This document shows, piece by piece, positions 29,301 to 36,749 of a stretch of 64,000 nucleotides of DNA. The DNA comes from Pseudomonas fragi (GTDB taxonomy: Bacteria; Pseudomonadota; Gammaproteobacteria; Pseudomonadales; Pseudomonadaceae): the NCBI RefSeq assembly GCF_002269505.1, contig NZ_NQKQ01000001.1:62001-126000 (forward strand), in the 5' to 3' direction. Position 1 is the first letter of the stretch; every line of letters begins with the position of its first letter. The notes beneath the pieces are model-generated. The model did not search any database. It saw nothing but the letters and a program-made list of their open reading frames with translations, and was not told the DNA's origin. The translations under genes and the position numbers were made by a program.

Positions 29301-31616
29301 TTCAAGGCCCTTGCTCGTCATCCACAACAGGGCGCTGCCTGAATTCTGGCTGTCGGTACCGCCGCGCCCGGTGATCACATAGCAGTCGCGCAGGGTAATG
29401 CCAGGTTGCCTGTCGGGCAGGGTAAGCGCGAGCTCGCAGACATCAGGGATAAAACCGTCAAGCGCCCGCCGTTCATGGTAAGCCGTGTGCTCCAGCACGG
29501 CACTGACAATGGCGCTCGCGGTGGGGGCCAGGCGCCCGTCGAGCTGCTTGACGGCTGCTTCGTAACGCAGCGCCGCCCCCCGGAACCGGGCCATCCGGTT
29601 GATCACGTTCGATCCGGCCAACGCGTTCTGCCCAGTGTCGTAAAACTGACGCAGTTGATGCCTGTAGTCGGCCACAATGCCCACTGCGGCGCGGTCGAGC
29701 AGGGTCAATACCAGCGCACCATCGGGGGGATAAACCGGCTTGATGTCCGGGCTGTTTTTTCGCACGCCCAGACGAATTCTTGCGCCGTCGACAGGCAGGG
29801 GGCTCCAGCCGGTGACCCGCTCCAGCAAGGCATCAACCAGAGGGACAACGCGCAACGGCTCCAACTGCTTGCGCAAGGTAGCAGTGGCATAAATGCGCAG
29901 CACCAGATCCCTGGGAGCCAGATGGCTCAAGCCAAGCAGCGCCAGTTGCTGCTTGAGCCGCCTGTGGGCAAAGTCCCGAAGGCCGGGCCTGCCCAGCAGC
30001 AACAGCGCCATTTGCCCGTTCAACGCTTGCAGTTTGCTCTGGGTCAAACGCAGCGTCGCGCTGCCACCTGCTGCGCCAGCTGCTGACGCCGGGCCATCCA
30101 GCACCAGCCGGGTGCTCCAGCGCCCTTGCTGGCTCACCTTGTCAAAACGCGGATCGAGCAGCGTACGCACGTCTAGCCCATGCTCGACTACCGCGTTTAC
30201 ATCGTAGTCCGTACCCCGCACGGCACCGAGCAGGAAGCTGATGTCACGCCGTTGTTTGTCGATGATGGAGCGCACGCGGTTTTCAAACAGATCACCCTCA
30301 ATGATCTCGACGCCGATCCCTGTATCCATCATGAGCCCCAGCACCGGCTGCTGGTCCCGCGCTACATGCGCCAGCAGGGACACGTTGCTGCGGGGTTCCT
30401 TGAGGCGTGCCAGTACCTGCCGTTCAAGGGCCTCTTCATTGTCAAAATGCTCAAGCCCGCTGCGCGCACTGAACAAGAACCGCTCTGGCCGGATAGCAGA
30501 TGCAGAGAGGCAGAACAGGCCTGCCAGATCGACCCTGACAGGCCCCTGCCCGCGCAATGACAACCGGGTTGCCCGCCATTGGCCACGGGGGTGCCGGTCA
30601 TCTTCGCGGCGCAAACGCCCTGCATCCATGAGCTCATCGAACAGGGACGGGCCGATCCGCCCTTCATGACGGGCCTGCAGCAGCTCATTGAAAAAGCGGT
30701 CAGCCATGATCTCAACGGCCAGCACCCGCAGGCTCAGCCCGTGAATATCCAGATACCACCAGGCCTCCAGCTGCTGGAGCAGCAAGTCCTTGATGCCCCC
30801 GGCAGTCTCGCGCACCAACCGGTACATCTGCACATCCAGTGTGGGTGATCGCGCCTGCAGCGCATCGAAGGCCACTGTCGGGCTCAGGTACTCGCGCATC
30901 TGGTTGCCCGGCCATTCACCCTTGGCCAAATACTTGAGGGCCAGATCGGCAAGGCTCGTGCTCGACAGCGCTGGCGGGTCGTCAGCCGCGGTCATGGCGT
31001 AGCTATTGACCCTCAACGTTTGCGCCGACAGCCCCAGCCCCTGGAATTGCTGCTCCAGCGCCACTGCGAGCTGCGCATTGAGCACATCGCGCAAGGACGG
31101 CAGGCCGAGCAGCCGTGCCTTCAATAATTCGAGATTGTGCAGGCGCAAGTCGAGCACCGAGCGCCTGCGATGATCAAATACACGCCCTTCAATCAAGACC
31201 CGTCGCATCCTCAGAGAGCGCACGCTTCTCAGGCTCTCGCGCACCTCAATCGGCATAAAGCGCAACAGGGTGTCACGCGCCAATGGGTCGGCCAGGCGCC
31301 GCTTGAGGGTCGTACGCAGCATGGTTGAATTGGCGATGCGCTCCAACCCTGTAAGGGGGGAATACAAAAATGCGTCACGTTGATTATTGTCCGCCTGGGT
31401 GACCATGAAATGACCGGCAAGATCTGCCAGCGGGCCGTTGTCGGCGCCGAGCTCAAGGGCATACACGTACAGGGGCTGCAACGCCGCGACCTGTTGCAAG
31501 TTGGCAAGTTCTTCGGCCGTCAGTTGCCCGGCGGCATCGAGACGCGCCACGTTGGCCAGATATCCCTCTTGCATGGCTGCGATCCAGTCACCCGGTTCAA
31601 GCAGGTCTATTGTCAC
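26397..31616 (-). CDS. Giant toxin-like protein with C-terminal HExSH metalloprotease-like motif (long paralogue)
   Basis: The GTG start gives 1,739 residues; no ATG lies in frame upstream, and AAGGG precedes it at loose spacing. The protein appears built of repeated units. A FLYSPLTGLE-type module occurs at about 83-120, 380-420 and 763-800, and an LR-x-L...PxxLxLxxY module at about 171-205, 541-577 and 925-962. Residues about 590-1739 align with the whole of the downstream 1,254-residue protein. Near the C-terminus HEFSH (1606-1610) is followed by GTIDINYLG (1614-1622), close to the aspzincin pattern HExxH...GTxD. There is no signal peptide. The gene ends 96 bases before its paralogue on the same strand, so they probably form one transcript. 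I do not know its function; a toxin role is inferred. Confidence 0.75.
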   Translation of the reverse strand: MTIDLLEPGDWIAAMQEGYLANVARLDAAGQLTAEELANLQQVAALQPLYVYALELGADNGPLADLAGHFMVTQADNNQRDAFLYSPLTGLERIANSTMLRTTLKRRLADPLARDTLLRFMPIEVRESLRSVRSLRMRRVLIEGRVFDHRRRSVLDLRLHNLELLKARLLGLPSLRDVLNAQLAVALEQQFQGLGLSAQTLRVNSYAMTAADDPPALSSTSLADLALKYLAKGEWPGNQMREYLSPTVAFDALQARSPTLDVQMYRLVRETAGGIKDLLLQQLEAWWYLDIHGLSLRVLAVEIMADRFFNELLQARHEGRIGPSLFDELMDAGRLRREDDRHPRGQWRATRLSLRGQGPVRVDLAGLFCLSASAIRPERFLFSARSGLEHFDNEEALERQVLARLKEPRSNVSLLAHVARDQQPVLGLMMDTGIGVEIIEGDLFENRVRSIIDKQRRDISFLLGAVRGTDYDVNAVVEHGLDVRTLLDPRFDKVSQQGRWSTRLVLDGPASAAGAAGGSATLRLTQSKLQALNGQMALLLLGRPGLRDFAHRRLKQQLALLGLSHLAPRDLVLRIYATATLRKQLEPLRVVPLVDALLERVTGWSPLPVDGARIRLGVRKNSPDIKPVYPPDGALVLTLLDRAAVGIVADYRHQLRQFYDTGQNALAGSNVINRMARFRGAALRYEAAVKQLDGRLAPTASAIVSAVLEHTAYHERRALDGFIPDVCELALTLPDRQPGITLRDCYVITGRGGTDSQNSGSALLWMTSKGLESFDSLGLCLEALQTRWLNRDEQGHLLRCISLRERARALVAVDVQWTASVIETPWLEACQRRQADKHLSDIGWLLERGVAQQASAAQLVNQVECYWSEQAPFNVDTTLDDARQWMFREQLPDWLKQAAVIDQQAYAQMLLRYRQAGGEPYSHGVPELLDYARERLAWRLNADFPGSAPAPDQIEITVVQYAGPAGAEIAGGAAVSRLSRSLTYFALSNFFAVPTGVRSYHSLGDKPLPAGLDDHYVRELVRSLDLAQGYQALLAEQLTPGHEGVARRQALFSQQLPAQVLEYALQARLNGALSQTAHDYVEHVFNSPDATARERFRGIELVIRPLAFRAVAGRHPDQAAGIYLIGPVALDSAPQVLYMLYGKGPMLREYAGQADFLHQLHGSEPLQDEVLARLESRVRKIYDYGGFHEPHVGYVDPTLSSPLEANPPATLDTAQLRGNCLGQLYVDTLNVRLALARTRAHSAAQADWASLTYLLSLLADTALLVLPGRLSVPLMVWQAEASTLAAVQAVADDRWGQALFDFANALLMLTSSHATWARPAQEPHGVAAFETPMGTLNREQQASLRPYAANQVSLSDLQEDTATGLYTETPSGRRFIALDGQVFEVVAWQERWRIHIGEGHDGPLVKRNDEHRWTLDLKEPLPGGGQALGTRSGTSGALAFGRGQTVTALGMPAIERLHPRKALVIREAHEQAVRYLTDCKEHLQSVSSASQLNARTRRLLARVFSVTQIEDALLDRLKRIVDKLLTALQSAEFSPLNSRRYGLYSPPNPREVARVTALGSVVKRKVVLFAQGYFASADEIFSLSVNGLDGREFDRVKHSTATILIHEFSHLVMGTIDINYLGVSHPFEELLVPEVAWDGQIRALKRQMQDHRYRQLSTDIRKEDLFKEKYSNRRSYLPLTFKLAHTLIQKTGSKNIEEVRERFFGEPAFRQRVILMNADSQTLLITWLGYFKPATSTAV

Positions 31617-31804
31617 TGGCTGCAGCCCTTGAATAAAAAAGGAGGCAACTTTGCCCCGGCTATCCCATGCAAAGGCACTACCCCGCTACCACCCGTAAAG
31701 ATCAACTCTGGTGCAGGTCAAGGCGCGTTATCATGCGCGCCTGTATCCGCAGGGCATTCGCCCGGTAGCGGAGGAACAATCCGGCGTTTATCAAGAGGAA
31801 CGGC

Positions 31805-33016
31805 ATGTCGCCCTGGCTAACAGTTGTGGGAATCGGTGAGGACGGCTTTGGCGGGCTGGGCAAAAACGCGCGTCGCGCCTTGTTGGGCGCGAGCCGGGTG
31901 ATTGGCAGCCAGCGCCAGCTCGATCTGCTGCCCGCCTGCATCCGCGCCGAGCGCCAGACCTGGCCCAGCCCGTTTTCGCTGGCCCCAGTGCTGGCCCTGC
32001 GCAACACGCCAACCTGTGTACTGGCCAGCGGTGACCCCATGTTGTTCGGCGTCGGCGCCAGCCTGGCGCGGGTGGTAGCGCGAGATGAGATGAACGTGCT
32101 GCCAGCGCCTTCGTCCTTTTCCCTGGCTGCGGCGCGAATGGGCTGGCCCCTGCAGGACGTCATCACGCTGTCGGTGGTGGCGCGCCCCGTCGCGGCGCTC
32201 AATGCCCACCTGCACAACGGCGTGCGCCTGCTGGTGCTGAGCAATGACGCCAGCAGCCCGGCCAGCATCGCCCGCCTGTTGTGTGAGCGCGGTTTTGCTC
32301 CCAGCCGCATGACGGTACTGGAGCATCTGGGCGGCCCGGCCGAGCGCCGCATCGACACTAGCGCCAGCGACTGGAACGAGCCTCCCGTCGCAGCCCTGAA
32401 CCTGGTCGCCATCGATTGCCTGGCCGACGCCAGCGCCCGGCCGTTGTCACGGGTCGGGGGCTTGCCCGACAGCGCCTTCGAACATGACGGTCAACTGACC
32501 AAACGCGATGTACGTGCAGTGACCCTCGCCCGCCTCGCGCCCCTGCCCGGCCAGTTGCTGTGGGATGTGGGCGCGGGCAGCGGCTCGATCGGCATCGAGT
32601 GGATGCGTACCTGGCCGAGTTGCCGCACAGTGGCGATTGAAGCCGATGAAGGTCGCCAGCAACTGATCGAACGCAATCGCGATGCCCTGGGTGTGCCCGG
32701 CCTGCAACTGATTCGCGGCAAGGCGCCCCAGGCCCTTGCCGGGCTGGAGCGCCCGGACGCGATCTTTATCGGCGGCGGCGTGACCCGCGAAGGCGTGCTT
32801 GATACCTGCTGGCAGCAGCTCAAGCCTGGCGGGCGGTTGGTGGCCAATGCCGTTACCCTGCAAAGCGAAATGCTGCTGATGAGCTGGCGCGAGCGCTACG
32901 GCGGCGAGCTGACCCGCATTCATATCGCCCAGGCCCAACCCTTGGGCGAATTCGACACCTGGCGCCAGGCGTTGCCGATTACTCTTCTGGACATGACCAA
33001 GCCCCTCGATGCGTGA
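31805..33016 (+). CDS. cobL: Precorrin-6Y C5,15-methyltransferase (decarboxylating), CbiE-CbiT fusion
   Basis: CobL methylates C5 and C15 of precorrin-6B and removes the acetate carboxyl. The 403-residue protein joins a CbiE-type tetrapyrrole methylase (about 1-200, start [15 protein letters not shown]) to a CbiT-type methylase with the SAM motif [15 protein letters not shown] at about 250. An AGAGGA ribosome site precedes the ATG. It overlaps cbiD by eight bases and heads the plus-strand arm of the cobalamin cluster. Confidence 0.95.
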   Translation: MSPWLTVVGIGEDGFGGLGKNARRALLGASRVIGSQRQLDLLPACIRAERQTWPSPFSLAPVLALRNTPTCVLASGDPMLFGVGASLARVVARDEMNVLPAPSSFSLAAARMGWPLQDVITLSVVARPVAALNAHLHNGVRLLVLSNDASSPASIARLLCERGFAPSRMTVLEHLGGPAERRIDTSASDWNEPPVAALNLVAIDCLADASARPLSRVGGLPDSAFEHDGQLTKRDVRAVTLARLAPLPGQLLWDVGAGSGSIGIEWMRTWPSCRTVAIEADEGRQQLIERNRDALGVPGLQLIRGKAPQALAGLERPDAIFIGGGVTREGVLDTCWQQLKPGGRLVANAVTLQSEMLLMSWRERYGGELTRIHIAQAQPLGEFDTWRQALPITLLDMTKPLDA

Positions 33017-34106
33017 CGAAACCGCCGAACAACCCGCCCCCCTGCGCAGCGGCCTGACCACCGGCAGCTGCGCCACCGCCACCAGCCTGGCCGCTGCCCG
33101 CCTGCTGCTGGGCGGCGTGTGTAACGACGCCGTGCAAATCACTTTGCCCAAGGGCAAACAGGTGCAAATGCGCCTGGAGTTCTGCCGTCTGTGGGAAGAC
33201 GGCGCCGAAGCGGGCACCCTCAAGGACGCCGGCGACGATCCCGACGTGACCCACGGCGCACTGCTCTATTCACGGGTGCGCCTGCGACCGGAACCGGGCA
33301 TCGGCTTTGTTGCCGGGCAAGGTGTCGGCACCGTAACCCGCCCGGGTCTGGTATTGAACGTAGGCGAGCCGGCGATCAATCCGGTGCCACGCAAAATGAT
33401 CACCGAACATCTGCAGCAACTGGCAACCGAACTGGGTTACGGCGGTGGCTTTGAAGTGACCGTCAACGTACAGGACGGCGAAGCCCTGGCCCTGAAAACC
33501 ATGAACCCGCGCCTGGGGATTCTCGGCGGGCTGTCAATCCTGGGCACCAGCGGCATCGTGCGGCCGTTCTCCTGCGCGGCTTATATCGCCTCGATCCACC
33601 AGGGCATCGACGTAGCCAAGACCAACGGTTACCTGCACATTGCCGCCTGCACCGGCAATGCCAGCGAAGACACCATGCGCCGGGTCTATAACTTGCCGGA
33701 AATCGCCCTGATCGAAATGGGCGATTTTGTCGGCGCAGTGCTCAAGCATCTGCGCAAAGTGCCTGTGGATAAACTGAGCATTTGCGGCGGTTTCGGCAAG
33801 ATCAGCAAACTGGCCGCAGGCCATATGGACCTGCACAGTCGTCACTCCAGCATCGACCTGGCGCAACTGGCCCAATGGGCAGCGGATATCGGGGCCGACC
33901 ATCAGCTCCAGGAGGCCATCCGCCAGGCCAACACCAGCCAGCAAGCCCTGGCGATGGCCAGCGCCGCCGGCATCGCGCTGGGTGATGCGGTATGCCAGCA
34001 CGCGCTGGATTTTGCCCGCAGCGTGGTGCCGGCCCAGGTGCAGGTTGAAGTATTTGCCATCGACCGCCAGGGCGGGATCGTCGGTCACGCCGGAGCCTTT
34101 GCATGA
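33009..34106 (+). CDS. cbiD: Cobalt-precorrin-5B C1-methyltransferase (CbiD)
   Basis: CbiD methylates C1 and expels acetaldehyde. The 365-residue protein has the family start [20 protein letters not shown], the [15 protein letters not shown] segment and the conserved [25 protein letters not shown] motif. CbiD belongs to the anaerobic route, yet the cluster also has CobG of the aerobic route; Pseudomonas is known to use CbiD in place of CobF. It overlaps cobL and cobK at its two ends. Confidence 0.94.
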   Translation: MRDETAEQPAPLRSGLTTGSCATATSLAAARLLLGGVCNDAVQITLPKGKQVQMRLEFCRLWEDGAEAGTLKDAGDDPDVTHGALLYSRVRLRPEPGIGFVAGQGVGTVTRPGLVLNVGEPAINPVPRKMITEHLQQLATELGYGGGFEVTVNVQDGEALALKTMNPRLGILGGLSILGTSGIVRPFSCAAYIASIHQGIDVAKTNGYLHIAACTGNASEDTMRRVYNLPEIALIEMGDFVGAVLKHLRKVPVDKLSICGGFGKISKLAAGHMDLHSRHSSIDLAQLAQWAADIGADHQLQEAIRQANTSQQALAMASAAGIALGDAVCQHALDFARSVVPAQVQVEVFAIDRQGGIVGHAGAFA

Positions 34107-34831
34107 AGCGTATTTTGTTATTGGGCGGCGTGACCGAAGCGCTGGCCATCGCCCGCACATTGGGCCCGCAGCATGTCTACAGCCTGGCCGGGGTTGGCCG
34201 CGTGCCAACCGATCTGAACTGCTCAGTGCGGGTGGGCGGCTATGGCGGCGCTGAGGGTTTGGCGCAGTACATCCGCGACGAGGGTATCGATTTGCTGCTG
34301 GACGCCACTCACCCCTACGCCGCGCAAATCAGCCACAACGCGGCCCTCGCCGCGGCCGCCAGCAATATCCCGTGCTGGGCCTTGCGCCGCCCCGCGTGGG
34401 TTGCGCAACCGGATGATGACTGGCGCGAAGTGGCGCACTGGAGCGAACTGGTCCAAGCCCTCAAGCCTTTCAAGCGCCCGCTGTTCACCTTGGGCCGCGA
34501 GCCGCTGGAGCATGTGCATGAGATCCCCGAACAGCAGTTCTGGACCTTGCGCGCCCTCGACGTCTATCCGGGCAATGAGCGTTGCGAAGTGATCGGCGCA
34601 CGGGGCCCTTTCCTGATCGACGAAGAGCGCGCCTTGTTCAAGCAGCGCCGGATCGATGTGTTGATCAGCAAGAACAGCGGCAGCAGCGCCACCGAGCCCA
34701 AGCTTGAAGTCGCCCGTGAACGCGGGGTGCCCGTGTTGATCCTCAAGCGGCCGGAGTTGGCGCAGGTGGACCGGGAGTTTTTGACGACCAAGGACGTGCT
34801 GGAGGCGTTGGCGCGGGGAAGTTATTTGTGA
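34103..34831 (+). CDS. cobK: Precorrin-6A reductase
   Basis: CobK reduces precorrin-6A with NADPH. The 242-residue product has an N-terminal nucleotide-binding start ([18 protein letters not shown]), the conserved [14 protein letters not shown] motif near residue 70, and the C-terminal [17 protein letters not shown] segment typical of CobK/CbiJ. It overlaps cbiD by four bases (ATGA) and ends the cobL-cbiD-cobK operon. Confidence 0.94.
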   Translation: MKRILLLGGVTEALAIARTLGPQHVYSLAGVGRVPTDLNCSVRVGGYGGAEGLAQYIRDEGIDLLLDATHPYAAQISHNAALAAAASNIPCWALRRPAWVAQPDDDWREVAHWSELVQALKPFKRPLFTLGREPLEHVHEIPEQQFWTLRALDVYPGNERCEVIGARGPFLIDEERALFKQRRIDVLISKNSGSSATEPKLEVARERGVPVLILKRPELAQVDREFLTTKDVLEALARGSYL

Positions 34832-34900
34832 ATGTGTAATCGCTGGCGATGCTATTTGGCTCAAGCATAAGCTTCGCCGCTTGATCTGTGAGGACTTCCC

Positions 34901-35188
34901 ATGATTGAGCAACTTGTCCGTTTCGACATCGCTGATTATCTAAAAACACCCAAAGACATAGCGGCTTGCCTTGAGGCATGCGTAGAAAGTGACCCGGGTG
35001 ATGGCAGCCTGATCCAAAACGCACTGACAACAAGTTTCAAACAAACACTTTATGAACGATCCGGCCATGACCCCGAATTTGTGCAAGCGCTACTGGATGA
35101 GGCCGCTACTCTATTCACTAATGGAGAGCGTGAATTGGCCCATTTCACCCTTCAAGCATTAGTCCAGGCGTTCATAACTGCCGATTAA
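34901..35188 (+). CDS. Small protein resembling an HI1420-type antitoxin with the helix-turn-helix core missing
   Basis: The 95-residue protein has a good GAGGA ribosome site. Its first 40 residues (FDIADYLKTPKDIAACLEAC) match the N-terminus of the addiction-module antidote family related to HI1420. A later LYERSGHDPEFVQALL stretch resembles the family's LYKAL...NPEFATVL segment. The roughly 20 residues between, which form the DNA-binding helix-turn-helix in that family, appear to be absent, and the last 25 residues are unlike the family. No RelE/HI1419-type toxin gene is next to it. The gene is visibly richer in A+T than cobK. It could be a decayed antitoxin or an unrelated small protein. 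Confidence 0.55.
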   Translation: MIEQLVRFDIADYLKTPKDIAACLEACVESDPGDGSLIQNALTTSFKQTLYERSGHDPEFVQALLDEAATLFTNGERELAHFTLQALVQAFITAD

Positions 35189-35286
35189 TCCATTGATCAG
35201 CGACACTTCGCCACACCCGCTATTTTTACTTACGCCGAGCATTCAGGCTAAATAGCCGCCTGATCGCTCCACTCACGGAATTCGTC

Positions 35287-35685
35287 ATGTCCCGACAACG
35301 GTTTGCATTTGCCTGGATCGCCTGCTTTGCAGTGCTGTTCAACATGCTCGCCATGTCGATGGCCGGGGCGACACAATCCGCTGAGCGTGGCCCCACCGAA
35401 CAATTCATGTGGAGCAGCTTCTGCTCCTCCACCGGCACCAAGATGGTCGCCGTGTCGCTGGGCAAGTTCGAGCCCGCCGACGGCCAGCAAGATGATCACT
35501 CAAACATGCAGCATTGCTGGTGCTGCTCGGGCTCTGCGCCGCTGGTGGCGCTGCCCGCGCATATTCCCACGCTTTATTTTGCAGCCATCGAGCGCGGCCA
35601 CAGCCTGGTCCCCGATCATCTCAAACGCCCCACCCCGCGCCAGCAATGGCCGAGCCTCAACCCCCGCGCATCGCCCCTGGCCTGA
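35287..35685 (+). CDS. DUF2946 protein, first copy in copper cluster
   Basis: The 132-residue product has an N-terminal signal or anchor helix (FAWIACFAVLFNMLAMSMAGA) and a HCWCCSG cysteine cluster preceded by histidines, typical of DUF2946 proteins found beside copper genes. The biochemical role is not established. An imperfect hairpin (GAGC...GCTC, 35237-35269) lies in its leader. It starts the run DUF2946, PCuAC, DUF2946, OprC-like receptor, PepSY. Confidence 0.75.
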   Translation: MSRQRFAFAWIACFAVLFNMLAMSMAGATQSAERGPTEQFMWSSFCSSTGTKMVAVSLGKFEPADGQQDDHSNMQHCWCCSGSAPLVALPAHIPTLYFAAIERGHSLVPDHLKRPTPRQQWPSLNPRASPLA

Positions 35686-35733
35686 TTCATCCTCGCAACC
35701 CCTTTGCGTTTTGAATCGTTCCGGAGAATTGCC

Positions 35734-36228
35734 ATGTTGAACCTTTCCTTGTTCAAGCACGTCGTGATTGCGGCGGCTGTGTTGCTGCCTGCCTGTTTTG
35801 CCAACGCCCACGAATACAAAAGCGGCGACCTCGAAATCGCCCACCCGTGGTCCCAGGAGCTACCGCCCAACGCCCCGACCGTGGCGGCGTATTTCGTCAT
35901 TCACAACACCGGCAGCACGGCCGATCGGCTGGTCAGTGTCGACACGCCCATTGCCGATAAGGCCGAGTTGCACCAGCACATCATGGAAGGCGACCTGATG
36001 AAGATGCTGCCCGTGGCCAGCGTCGAAGTCCCGCCTGGTGGCACCGTCACATTTGCGCCCATGGCGTACCACGTGATGATGTTCGGCCTCAAGGATCGCA
36101 GCCTGCTGCAAGACGGCAAGCACTTCCCCCTGACCCTGCATTTTGAAAAAGCCGGTGCCGTGCCGGTGCAAGTCAATGTGCAGAAGCAGGCCCCGGCCGA
36201 CAGCATGGAACACATGCACGCCCACTAA
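35734..36228 (+). CDS. Periplasmic PCuAC-type copper chaperone
   Basis: PCuAC proteins bind Cu(I) in the periplasm and pass it to oxidases or other acceptors. The ATG at 35734 behind GGAG gives 164 residues with a signal peptide ending near FANA. The metal motif is complete: ELHQHIMEGDLMKM provides His and Met ligands, and APMAYHVMMFGL carries the HxM pair about 20 residues later. The C-terminus ends in MEHMHAH, an extra Met/His tail. It sits between two DUF2946 genes. Confidence 0.9.
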   Translation: MLNLSLFKHVVIAAAVLLPACFANAHEYKSGDLEIAHPWSQELPPNAPTVAAYFVIHNTGSTADRLVSVDTPIADKAELHQHIMEGDLMKMLPVASVEVPPGGTVTFAPMAYHVMMFGLKDRSLLQDGKHFPLTLHFEKAGAVPVQVNVQKQAPADSMEHMHAH

Positions 36229-36276
36229 CGGCCAAGGTTGCTGACCCCCGTGCGCGAACCTCGCGCCAGGCACTCC

Positions 36277-36648
36277 ATGTCGCACATTCGCGGCAGTTGG
36301 CTGAGCCTGTTTGCCATGTTGATGATCTTTATCGGCCCGCTGATTTCCCAGGCGATGCCGATGGACCATCACGCCTCCATGCCAATGCCCATGTCGATGG
36401 ATATGGGCATGGACATGTCTGCGCACGCCAATCATGAGCAGCCCGGCACTGACCACCATGCCATCTGGGAAAAGTGCGGCTACTGCACCCTGCTGTTCAG
36501 TTGCCCGGCCCTGCCCGGCACCCCGGGCCTGACCCTTTACAACTCGCCAGAGCCCAATAGCTATCTGGCCGCCAACCCCCGCCTGGGCCATGCCCGGCAA
36601 CCGGTCTTCCCCGGCGCCCGCTCGCGCGCGCCTCCGGTATTCCTCTAG
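36277..36648 (+). CDS. DUF2946 protein, second copy, Met/His-rich
   Basis: From the ATG at 36277 the protein has 123 residues; GTG at 36250 or TTG at 36238 would extend it. A hydrophobic N-terminal segment (WLSLFAMLMIFIGPLISQA) is followed by a dense Met/His/Asp run at about 27-62, with MDHH, repeated MPM and MDM triplets and TDHH. A CGYCTLLFSC cysteine motif follows. Such a region could bind Cu(I) or Cu(II). The start and exact function are uncertain; the position directly before the OprC-like receptor supports a copper role. Confidence 0.7.
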   Translation: MSHIRGSWLSLFAMLMIFIGPLISQAMPMDHHASMPMPMSMDMGMDMSAHANHEQPGTDHHAIWEKCGYCTLLFSCPALPGTPGLTLYNSPEPNSYLAANPRLGHARQPVFPGARSRAPPVFL

Positions 36649-36673
36649 CTACCGACACCACAACACATCATCT

Positions 36674-36717
36674 GGCCGACCTGCATGCGCTGCTTTAGAC
36701 AGCCGCAGGTGCGTGGC
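36674..36717 (+). promoter_or_regulatory. Stem-loop in the leader of the OprC-like gene
   Basis: GGCC...ACCTGC...GCTG pairs with CAGC...GCAGGT...GGCC around a CTTTAGA loop, 33 bases before the start codon. It could be a terminator of the preceding unit, an attenuator or an operator. No T tract follows. Confidence 0.4.
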
Positions 36718-36749
36718 CGCGTTGTATTCGTCTGACTATTGGAATGTAT

